Assembly (NCBI RefSeq): GCF_904849725.1
Contig: NC_058521.1
Span: forward strand, 434,142,676 to 434,206,675
Direction of reading: 5' to 3'
DNA: 64,000 nucleotides
DNA from: Hordeum vulgare subsp. vulgare
Lineage: Eukaryota; Streptophyta; Magnoliopsida; Poales; Poaceae
Below are positions 54,720 through 64,000 of this stretch, in pieces (the stretch's first letter is position 1; each line of letters starts with the position of its first letter). The notes below the pieces were generated by a model, which did not search any database, was not told where the DNA came from, and saw only the letters and a list, made by a program, of their open reading frames with translations. The position numbers and the translations under genes were made by a program.

Positions 54720-57700
54720 TGTAGCGACCCGACTCAAGACGAGTCAAGCCTCTGTGTTTTTGTGCCATCCCTGGATCAGTATGCTGGCACACACAGTACA
54801 TCAATGTATATATCAAAGTGCAATCACATGTAAATAGCGTAAAACTGATATATGCCTTAAATATCTCAGCGGAAGCAGTCAAGGGAGTGGAGTCCCAATA
54901 AACACCAACGGCAAGTTGAGTGTAGACCGTAACCCTGAATCGTACTCTTACTCGTCGAAGAAAAATATCTGCAACATAAGACGTTACAGCCGTGTAGGTC
55001 AGCATATTAAATATGCCGGCAAGTCACATAAGAGAGGGGTGAAAAGTAATCATCTATACTATATGCATATATGGCAGGTGGGGCTATAAGTTTTTAGCGA
55101 AAAGCAAGTTTTCTCCTACATCAAGAGAGGGCTAAAAGCAAAATGTTACTACATTGTTGGTTGTTAACGAGATGGTTCCGCCAACCAATTCTCGTACCCG
55201 AGTTGTCAATAATTCCCACATCAATATTATTATTTGTGTTGAGAATTTCAGATAACTTCAGTTCCTTTGGCTCAAGTTGTCCATGACCGTGGACACAGCT
55301 AATCGATTAGGTTTGAGTACTCTGCAGAGTTTTGCACACGTTCCCCGCAAGATTTGATCGCCTCCCTGTATGTCCTCGCACTTCAAGGTGTTTGAAGACC
55401 GGATGATCAAAACATGGTCTTTCAACGGGTCCCTCTGAATCCCTGTCGGTGCCCATCCATTCCTACCGTTCTTCTACATCTGCTAGCAACGCCTGTCCAG
55501 AGTCGCCGCGTTGTCCAACCAAGCCAGAGCCCATAATGACTTGTGGCTGTGCAGTTAAGCCTTGGGTCTTGAAAATATCCGTCCGTCTCTTTGAGCCTGG
55601 GTGAAGCTTTCCGCAGGATGTCATGGCCGTCTCCAGCATCCCGGGTCATCCACTGGGTCCTCTAGGGAGCCGATCAACCGTCCTCCACCCAGAGTTGCAT
55701 TGCATTCTGAGGTCTTGGAAATCTTGTCTTAACCGGTCTTGGTTATTTAATCAACCTCACATCACTCGCGTTATGCACTCAACCGAAAACCCGTCTACTC
55801 AAGCATAGCAATATGAAGTTTGTCGTCCCGGGGCCAAGTATCGGGGTTGTTGGGTGCCTACCACATGATACTACAATATGTAACCATAATTTCTAAGTAC
55901 CTAGTCAGCATGCAAATTGGGCATAGGATGGTAGAACTACGATGCATAAAACATAGGTGATAGTATGATCAAAGTGACTTGCCTGGTGATGTTGACAAAG
56001 AAGAATTTCTCGAGAAAATAACTTGATTGACTACTTGTCACTCTCCGATGAAATCTATATAACAAACATATCATTCACATAAGCACTCATACTAGCAATC
56101 ATTCTAGCAATCAAAACAAACGAGAGAGCGAATAGGAATCCGCAGGAAACTTCAAATAAGACTAGGGAGTCTTCTACTACATCAAACACTAACTAGTTTT
56201 TTTTTGTAAGACGGAAAATAATAACTGGGAACTAAGATATAAATTTAACTAAGATAAAATAAAGTATTTTACACAAAACTATTTGAAAGTATTTCCAACG
56301 GGATTTGAATCAGTGGAGAAACCAATTGCAAGTTACTAAGGAACTAGAATTGATTTCATGATAACAAATAATAATAAAATCAAAACTTGTTGCAAAACTA
56401 CTGTTAACTAACATAAACAAAACAATAATCTTTCTGAAATATAAAACAAAATAATTTAAAAACAATTATAGAAAAGGAATTAGTCATAATCCTAAAAGAG
56501 GTGAAACAGAAATTGTTTCACAAGAAACCATAAGCTAAAATACTCAACCAAATCTGACAATTTTACCACTGATAAATAAGATCACTAGTGATCAGTAGCA
56601 GAAGAAATCAAATTAAAAGCTATTTTTAAACTCCAGGAATAGGCAAAACAAGGTTTAAACTAAATCTGATCTAATTCAAATTTGAAAATTTCAAACATAG
56701 ACAAATTATATGTTTTTAAAAACTACAGAACATTTTTGATCTACTGGAAAATGAATCGCCCTCATTAGAGTTGTGGATCAAAAGTTATGAGCAAAAGAAA
56801 ATTGAAACTCTCTCTGTTTTGGAATTAAAAACGGAAAAGAAAAAAATTGAATCTAATCGGACACTGTGTACACGTGGCGCTCTCTGATTGGTCCTAAGAT
56901 GTTTGCTGCGAGGAATTCTAACAAACGGCCGGAATCTAACTAAAAACTCCAGCTAATAGTTAAGTAAATAAAAACCGGCGTGGTTTTGTTTAGAAGACCG
57001 AAAGGGTATTCGTGTTTCTAATCCTGCGCGTTTACTCTAGATCCAACGGCTAAAAAGAGGTGATGGAGGCTTACAGCGGCTGGAGGCAGTCCGGTGAGGT
57101 CTCCGGCGATGGCCGAGGCGGAGAGGAGTCGGGGAAGCGGCTCCGGTGATCATCCGGCGGTGGCGACAGTCGGGGAGGCGGCGGCGAGTCCCCTCCGGCG
57201 ATTGGTGGCGACGGCGAGGGGAGGGAGGCGCCGGTGTGAGCAGAGGAGCTCGGGGGAGCTTCGGGTGGAGTTCGGCTCCGGTGAAGGTGACGGGGCGGCG
57301 CTGCGGTGGCGGGGAGCTCGGGCTGGTTGGGGGAATGGGGTGCGGTGGTGCTCCCGCGTTCGGTGGTGGCTGCGGCGAGGTGTGGCATGGCCGGAGGCGA
57401 GCAGGGGAACTCGGGGAAGCTTCGGTCGAGGCTCGGAAGTCCGGCGAGGTGGCCGGGTGACGTGGGTGGTGAGGAGCTCGGTCAGGGGAGGGGAACGGGG
57501 TGCGGTGGCATTGGGGAGTATTTATAGGGGGCAAGGAGGCTCGGGAGGGGAAGGTGGAGGGAGATCCGGGCGGGGATCGGCCGGCCGGCGATCTATGGAA
57601 GGAGCTGAGATGCGGAAAGGAAAGTAGAAGAAGGGAGGAAGGGGGTGGCCGGCAGGTGGGCTCGGTCGGCCAGGGGGGCCACCTGGCAGGGAGAGGGAGA

Positions 57701-58393
57701 GCGGCGGGGTCCGGTCAGTTGACCGATCCGAAGGGAACCGGTCCCGGGTCAGGCGGGATTCGGCTATAAGGCGCCCGAGGCGTAGGTGCAGTTTCTAAAA
57801 ACAAAATACCTTTCCTATTTTTCTAAAATAGGATGTAAAGCAAATAAAAAGGCAGGTAAATAAAATCGTAAAATAGGGGTATTATATACCGAAAAAAAAT
57901 CAGAAAAATATCCTATACTCGATTAACATTTTTCCACGGCAAAAATAAAAACTTCAGAAAAAATTATTTTCACAAAATTGCCTAAAAGATTTATTTTCTT
58001 TTGCAAATAATTTTCAAATGACCCTCTAAGTTTTAGGGTTCAAATAACTTTCAAAATGCCCGTGTATTTGAGGGTCATGTTCCTCCTCTCTTTTCTTTTT
58101 GACAGAATGTATTTCTCGGCATTTCTTGCACGAAGAAAACAAATGGAAATGCAAAAGAATTCAAATGCAAATATCTCCGTTCAAATTCTTTATAGTTGAA
58201 GAAGTCATGTCATCTTCTCTCTTTGCTTTTAAATGATTGAATTTGAATTCACCGGAGAAGGGGAAAGTCATTTTATTCCCTCTCATAAAAAAGTTTTTGA
58301 AAAGTTTCCAATTTCACACAAGTTTCAATCACTCAAGCAAACAAACAAACAATCTAATAATTATTTTAACATTCCAAAATTTGGGATGTTACA
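54720..58393 (-). mobile_element. G: 3.7-kb solo LTR inserted in ORF2 of F
   Basis: Read on the minus strand it runs TGTAACATCCCAAATTTTGG (58393) to GAGTCGGGTCGCTACA (54720). The flanks tgaat and tgata are a worn 5-bp duplication, and F's ORF2 lies on both sides. No primer site, polypurine tract or coding motif is inside, so it is a solo LTR. A TATA box at 57519-57526 precedes a GC-rich stretch (57060-57510) and then AT-rich DNA, the layout also seen in the B LTR. Open proline-rich frames in the GC-rich part are not supported as genes. Confidence 0.72.
57519..57526 (-). promoter_or_regulatory. TATA box of solo LTR G
   Basis: The minus strand reads CCTATAAATACTCCCC, about 870 bp into the LTR and followed by a C-rich leader, like CTATAAATA in B. 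Confidence 0.6.
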
Positions 58394-58854
58394 TGATAGG
58401 GATTTCAGCTCGTAGGGCTGAACGTTCATTTTGGTTGTCTTCCCGACATTCCCACTCCTATAACATCACAAAATTCTACCAAACACATGGTAAATACATA
58501 CTCATATAATCTAAATTCAATTATAGAAGTTTTATCATTATACCTAAACCAGTTGACCAAATAATAGGTGAGTTTTGGATATTGTTGCACACGTCATGTT
58601 ACGAGATGTGTGAAACCTGCACCTGCACAGAGGTTATCAAACTTATCTTTAATTTTTGCCGCCATAAGGAAATCTGAACACAGTTATGCCATGGCACGTG
58701 TCGTGTCCGTCTCGTGGAACAACTCCGGTGGCACGATATCATCATTGTAACTTTTCCTCACACTGGAGGATGAAGCTACAACTCTAGTTAATCTATCGGT
58801 AGGCTCGGGTCTCTTCTTCCCAAGCCATCCCTTTGCTTTTCCAAACAAGCTCAT
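58394..58854 (-). pseudogene. ORF2 of element F, N-terminal part
   Basis: Starts MSLFGKAKGWLGKKRPEPTD at 58854, then runs in one frame with several stops (near 58690, 58600 and 58425). Recognisable segments are YLVNWFRYNDKTSIIEFRLY and MCLVEFCDVIGVGM, corresponding to FYPRKNPTMVEFKLYD and LQDFCNVCKLP of the A/C proteins. It ends at the G insertion. Confidence 0.6.
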
Positions 58855-59643
58855 TTCTGAAATTTTTGGTTCATCACAAAAATGGAGGTTTAAGCAAAAA
58901 TGAGTTGGAGCAAACTATTCTACTCACTCCCCTTATACATAATCTTGCATCAGAACTTCACAAATAAATTTCTAAACATGCATGCAAGCTCATATGAACA
59001 ACACCAAGAGCTCATAAATACTCACAGATAAGACCACCAACCAAAATTTTAATTGGAGGAGTGGAGGAGTCACATACGAGAGAGCAAATGCTGAAATTCT
59101 TAATGCAAATGATGGGTTGTAGAGAGAGATCGAAATTTGCCACCAAGAACAACAAGAATTCGAGCTCCAGGAGAAAAATCGGGATTTTTGGAGTGAGAGA
59201 GAGAGAAGGGAGGAAGAAGTACGTGGAAAGGATCCTAGGTGGGCGGAGGCGACTTGTGGGCGCGACCAAGGGGTAGGCCGCTCTAGCTGGCCGCCTCGAC
59301 AGAGTGTGGCCCCCCTGGCTGGCCCAGGTGCCCTACGTCACTTTTTTGATGGAAATTTTTATTTTAAATTTTCTGGAAATTTTCTAACAACTTCACTTTT
59401 GAAAACAATTTGAAGTACTCAAAAGGTGCAAAACTTCTGGTGAGCTCGAAACAATGGCTAAACATATGAAGTTTCAAAAGCGTAGAACTTTGGTACATCA
59501 AGGAGGAAGAAATAAAAATGAAATGAAAACATAACTAGCTTCTCTTTTTACTCATATAAAACATATTTGTTAGCAAGGTTGATCAAGTCTCACTACCAAA
59601 CAGGTGTTATATTGAGCAAAAATATCCACTTCCTATAAAGCAA
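58855..59643 (-). promoter_or_regulatory. U3-like module between gag-protease and ORF2 of F
   Basis: No gene is seen. A GC-rich block at 59265-59335 (ggccgctctagctggccgcc, then gtggcccccctggctggccc on the plus strand) resembles the LTR block at 63484-63570. It is followed in element direction by a pyrimidine-rich leader (CTTCCTCCCTTCTCTCTCTC) and the ORF2 ATG. It probably serves as promoter and leader for ORF2, as proposed for A, C and D. Confidence 0.4.
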
Positions 59644-62330
59644 TCATGGTACCTTTATTTCAATGGATATTGTCCCCACCATAATGGTTTTGTATTTGTG
59701 GTGCACATGTAGAGGACAATCCCACTCTCCAACCTTCACGATTTCAATATTCTCAATAGAATTAAGGCCATGCCTTTTATCAATCTTCTTCGGAAAATAT
59801 ACTGTTTGCTCCTTCTCATTAACATTGAAGGCCACATTTCGTTTATTGCAATCAATATAGCACCTGCGGTGTTAAGAAAAGCTCTACCAAGAATAATAGA
59901 CATGCTCCCATCCTCGCGCATGTCAAGCACAACAAAGTCAGTAAGGATCAAGCAATTAGCAACATCAACTTGAACATCCTCACCAATACCTACAGGAACG
60001 GTTGTTGACTTGTCAGCCATTTGAAGAGAGGTATCTGTAGGGATTAGGTTATCTAGGCAAAGCCTTTTGTAAAGAGAGAAAGGCATAACACTCATTCCTG
60101 CACCAAGATCACATAAAGCAGTTCTGACATAATTATTTTTTATAGAGCCAGGAATGGTGGGTATACCTGGATCACCAAGCTTCTCATGAACGTTGCCACT
60201 GAAAGAGTAATTAGCAAGCATAGTAGATATTGCCTCATTAGAAACTTTTCTTTTATTAGTGACAATATCTTTCATATGCCTCGAGTACCGAGGCAACTTA
60301 ATAGCATCGGTCAAAGGAATTTGAAGAAAAAGAGGTTTCATGCATTCACAAAATTTATTGTAATGCTCTTCTTCTTTAGTTTTGAAAGACTTACCTGGGA
60401 AGGGCATTGATTTTTGTACCCATGGTTCTCTTTCCTTCCCATGTTTTCTTGCAACAAAATCTTCTCTAGTATGCCTCTTGCGCATGTCGGGTGCTTCCTC
60501 TTCCCATATCTCACGAGGATCAATCTTCTCATTATTTTTATCAGGTTCAGCATCATCTTCAGTTTCAGCATCGGAAATAGATATACTATTAGGATCAATA
60601 ATAGGTTCTTCATCAATTACCGGATCGTTGGAGTTGTCAGCCTCCTTGTGTTTCTTCTTCTTCTTCGGGGAGCTGACAATGTCCTCTTCCTGTAATTGAG
60701 AATCTTGCTCGATCCTCTTTCGATGCCCCTCCGGATAAAGGGGGTCCTGGGTATGTGTACCTCCTCGGGTCTTTATACCATATGCGTGCGTATCAACTTG
60801 TTTGGCATTGTTAGCAAGCAAATCTTTTTGCACATTAGAAATTTGTTCAAACTGAGTTTGAACCATATGAAAATGCTTAACAAGACCTTTAACATCATTA
60901 ACACTTCTACTTAAAACATCAAGCAAACTTTTGATAGCAAGGGAATTATCATGCAATTGCCTTTGAATCCACTCATTAAAGCGATTTTGCTTGACAATGA
61001 AATTATCAAGCTCATCTAAACATTGATCAGGAGGCTTACCATGAGGGATGTCACTTGCATTGAATTCTAAAAGAGATTGTACCTCTACCATAGGTGGGTG
61101 AGTGGTAGGCTCACATAATGTCTCAGTTGCAGGTACATTCTTCACATCTTCAGTTTTAATACCTCTCTCTTTCATACACTTCTTGGCTTCTTGCATAACT
61201 TCTGGGCTCAAGAAAAGCATACCTCTCTTCTTGGGTGGTGGAGGTGGTTCAGGAATAGACCAATCATCATGATTCTTAGCTATCTTGCCCATTAATTCTT
61301 CGGCATCGTCCAGTGTTCTTTCCCTGAAAACACAACCAGCACAACTATCCAGATAGGTTCTAGATTCATCAGTTAGACCAGGATAAAATATATCAAGCAA
61401 TTCATTCTTAGGAATTCCAAGTACCGTTCTAGCGTTAATCAAAGGCAATACCTCCCCCAAGCTTTAGGGAGGTGCTCATCCTGCAACTGTTTAAAGTTAT
61501 AAATTCTTTGTAAAGCGGCATGTTGCTTATGAGCAGGAAAATATTTAGCAACAAAAGATTGAGCTAAATCTTGAGGACTCTTAATAGAATCACATGGTAG
61601 TGCATCATACCATGCTTTAGCGTCTTCCTTCAAAGAGAAAGGAAGTAGCTTAGTAGCATAATAATTTCTCTTCTTGTCCTCTGTAGTGAATAAGCCACCC
61701 AACTCAATGAGTTTGGTAAAGTGTGCAATAGCATCGTCATCTTCTCTGCCATAAAAGGGGTTAGCTTCAACTGTGGATGTAAGTGAAAGATCAACAGAGA
61801 AATCAAAATCAGCATCCTCAATGCAAATAGGCGATGAAGCAAACTTAGGATCAGGAGTAAACTTATTCTTCATAGAATGCTTTTCGAGCAGCTTCTTAAT
61901 AGAAGCAGGGTCAGAGCCAGCACACTCTGTAAGTTCCCTGCATAAATCATCATCAAGTTCAATATAATCATCATCAAGAATTCTTTCCTTGAGACCACTC
62001 AAGTCTGGGTAACCAAAAGATCTACCAATGGGGTAGCGTGTAACATGAAGTTCAATTCCAGACTGCTTAGCAGCCTTAGCAATCTGAGACTCAATAAAAT
62101 AACCAAGTAAACCAGGCTCATCAATAGTAGTGGAAGCATCATCAAAAGTATCAGGCACAGTAACGGACTCGGTAGAAGCAGCATGTGGTGGTGGTGAAGC
62201 AAACTTACTTATAACGGAAGGTGAATCAAGCGTAACACTAGTGCTGAGAACAGTACCTTTTCTCGTAGTGGATGGTAAAATTGGAACCTTGGGGTCTCCT
62301 TTCTTACCCGTAGTGAATAAATCATAGCAA
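59644..62330 (-). pseudogene. gag-protease polyprotein of element F
   Basis: The N-terminus begins around GDPKVPILPSTTRKG near 62300; no ATG remains in that frame next to it. Gag core: EDKKRNYYATKLLPFSLKED and FPAHKQHAALQRIYNFKQLQ (about 61690-61470). A frameshift near 61445 follows AWGRY. The second frame carries PEPPPPPKKRGMLFLSPEVM, a long helical region, basic KKKKKHKE, and protease DLGAGMSVMPFSLYKRL (about 60110) with ILGRAFLNT. A frameshift near 59855 moves to the last piece, ending IEIKVP* at 59644. The same architecture as A and C, with no RT following. Confidence 0.82.
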
Positions 62331-62369
62331 GCAAAATAACTCCAAGTAGACTTGTAAATAAAGCTATGC

Positions 62370-62387
62370 TCCCCGCCAACGGCGCCA
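62370..62387 (-). other. Primer-binding site of element F
   Basis: The minus strand reads TGGCGCCGTTGGCGGGGA, one change from the Athila-type consensus, 11 bases inside the LTR. Confidence 0.83.
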
Positions 62388-62398
62388 GAAAAAGGTCT

Positions 62399-63795
62399 TG
62401 ATAACCGACAAGTGTAGGGGATCGCAACAGTCTTCGCGGGAAAGTTAACCCAATTCATAGATTCGACACAAGGGGAGCCAAAGAATATTTATAAGCTTTA
62501 ATAGTTGAGTTTTCAATTCAACCGCACCTGAAAGATACTTGCTTGGTAACGAAATATTAGTAGCAACGGTGATATGGAAGTGATGGTGGCAACGGAAATA
62601 ATAGTGGCAAAGCAACAAAAGTAGTACGACGAAAGTAAAACTACTTATGACCAGCAAGATTAAAACACTGTAGGCTAAGGAGATGGATGGTTGGTCATGG
62701 ATGAGAGATATCATGTATTTAACTTGGGGCAAGGCACATAGAAAACTAATGATCATCAAGGCATATATCAAACATTAGGCATGTATCACGCGGTAGTCAT
62801 ACGTGCTTGCAATAAGAACTTGCACGACATCTTTTGTCCTACCATCCCGCTATCAACGGGGCCAAATGGAACTTATGGATATTAAGGTGCTCCTGTCAAA
62901 GAGCACCGGAACAAAGCATTAACAATCAATGGATACATGGAATCCTCAAACTATAGCCCATCCCCTTTGGTGACCCAAGCTGTCACCATTGGGATTGCCG
63001 GTTCCGGACTATAACAGGTGCATCTTACTCATAGATAGCATCTAGAACACAAATAGATTCATGAAAACATCAGGTATTCAGATCTGAAATCATGGCACTC
63101 GGGCCCAAAGTGACAAGCATTAAGAGTAACAAGTAGTAGCAAAGATTATAAAACACCATAGTAGATGATAGGCAACATGCCCCCAACAATCCAACGAACT
63201 ATTACATGATCTAACTCATCCAATCTCTCCCACCCCCTTCACCTACAGCAAGGAATTACTCACACATGATAGGAGAAGCCACGGAAGGATGATGGAGTGG
63301 TGATGGTGATGATGATGGAGACGATTTCCCCTCTCCGGAGGCCAAAATAACCTCCAGATTAGCTCTCCCGAAGAAGAACCGAGGGTGACGATGGCTCCGC
63401 GTCGAGAACTTGCAAAACGACTTATGTTCTGGAATTTCCTAGTCACGGGAGAAAATAGGAGCCAAAGTAGGGCACCAGAGAGGGTGGGCCCCACCCAGGT
63501 GGCCTCCCGACGCGGCCAGGGGGAAGGCCACGCCAGGAGGTTGCCTGGGGGCCGTGCGGCTCCCCTGTGGCCCATCTTCTGGCCCATGGTCCCTCCCGGT
63601 GTGTGGATTTTCTCTATTTTTTCTGGGAATTTTCCGGGACGTCTAAATATCCATTTTCCTACGCGCAAGAAAACCATACAGGGAGCTGTGTTGAAAACAG
63701 CGTCAGTCCGGGTTAGTTTCATTCAAATCATGCAAGAATGAGGCCAAAGCAATAGCAAAGGTGTTTGGAAAAGTCAATACGTTTGAGATGTATCA
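62399..63795 (-). repeat. 5' LTR of element F
   Basis: It is 1397 bp from TGATACATCTCAAACGTATT at 63795 to CGGTTATCA at 62399 (minus strand). Its start is very like the LTR fragment at 1043-1314. The partner is 50817-52197, from which it differs by scattered substitutions and small indels (for example an extra gggaattttccg near 63625). Confidence 0.87.
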
Positions 63796-64000
63796 GCGGC
63801 CCCCGGCGCGTTACGCGTGGCGTGATGCGGAAACAACAAAGAAGCAGAGGCATCCTGCTCGCGCGGGCCGGCTACACAGATGGTCGTCTCTGACAAACCA
63901 GCAACCGTCCGCTCGCTCAAGGGCTTGCCGGCGCACTACCAAGCCAGCGAGGTCCGCCAAGCCGGCGGGCCTCCCCTGCTTCGGGGACTAATGACGGGGG
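63796..64000 (+). mobile_element. Fragment of outer Tat-type element H, right piece
   Basis: GC-rich DNA resumes after F with gcggc as the second target-site copy. It ends ttcggggactaatgacgggg, which resembles the end of the internal region and LTR start of grass Tat elements, so H's 3' LTR may begin near 63992. No gene is seen. Confidence 0.4.

Larger units (their letters stand above)
50817..63795 (-). mobile_element. Element F: non-autonomous Athila-type element carrying solo LTR G
   Basis: Minus-strand order: 5' LTR (62399-63795), primer site, gag-protease (62330-59644), U3-like spacer, ORF2 (split at 58394/54719 by G), 3' UTR and 3' LTR (50817-52197). The gcgac/gcggc flanks form a duplication with one change. 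Without G it is about 9.3 kb. The gene set is as in A and C, but the LTRs and proteins are clearly diverged, so it is a separate family. Confidence 0.87.

Noticed and set aside
54391..55005. A 204-residue gene with start at 55005
   Set aside because: Its first third lies in solo LTR G. Only the part from 54719 down belongs to ORF2 of F.
57037..57534. Proline-rich 165-residue protein in solo LTR G
   Set aside because: It lies just after a TATA box in the GC-rich leader of an LTR. Overlapping open frames occur on both strands, as expected from GC content.

Overview
The window is intergenic DNA from a large-genome grass, most likely a Pooideae member (Triticeae or oat tribe). Essentially every base belongs to nested LTR retrotransposons. 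I see no host gene, rRNA, tRNA, CRISPR array or bacterial feature. The grass assignment rests on a BARE/WIS/Angela-type copia LTR at the left edge, Athila-type gypsy elements whose LTRs start TGATACGTC and whose primer-binding sites read TGGCGCCGTTGCCGGGGA, a Tat-type gypsy element with an antisense extra gene, and multi-kilobase LTRs followed by a tRNA-iMet-type primer site. Family names come from recognition, not from a search.

Layout. 1-1042 is a BARE-type LTR (minus) inserted in 1043-1314, the first part of a minus-strand TGATACGTC LTR. That LTR lies 7 bp inside the end of the 5' LTR of element A. Element A (plus, 1315-50275) is a non-autonomous Athila-type element with gag-protease and a second ORF (ORF2) but no reverse transcriptase or integrase. 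It is split by three insertions: B (4283-9632, plus; one 4.3-kb LTR, an iMet primer site and a decayed unknown ORF, with the 3' half deleted); C (11046-20958, minus; a near-complete relative of A, inserted in A's ORF2); and D (24200-49913, minus; an autonomous Athila-type element inserted in A's 3' LTR, TSD ttact). D is itself interrupted between gag and protease by E (31676-47605, minus), a 16-kb Tat-type element. E has gag, protease, RT, two RNase H regions and integrase, a 72-bp tandem array of about 44 copies, and an intron-containing antisense gene on the plus strand with a 75-bp intronic minisatellite.

Right part. 50276-50816 is a fragment of an outer Tat-type element H, including the start of its extra gene. 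H resumes at 63796. Between them lies F (50817-63795, minus; TSD gcgac/gcggc), another gag-protease plus ORF2 element, whose ORF2 is split by a 3.7-kb solo LTR (G, 54720-58393, minus).

Relations. A, C and F carry gag-protease and ORF2 only and would need replication enzymes supplied in trans; D carries the full pol set but is now dead. All four place a GC-rich U3-like block in front of ORF2, and in D it includes a clear TATA box, which suggests ORF2 is or was separately transcribed. Relative order follows from nesting: H is older than A and F; A is older than B, C and D; D is older than E; F is older than G.
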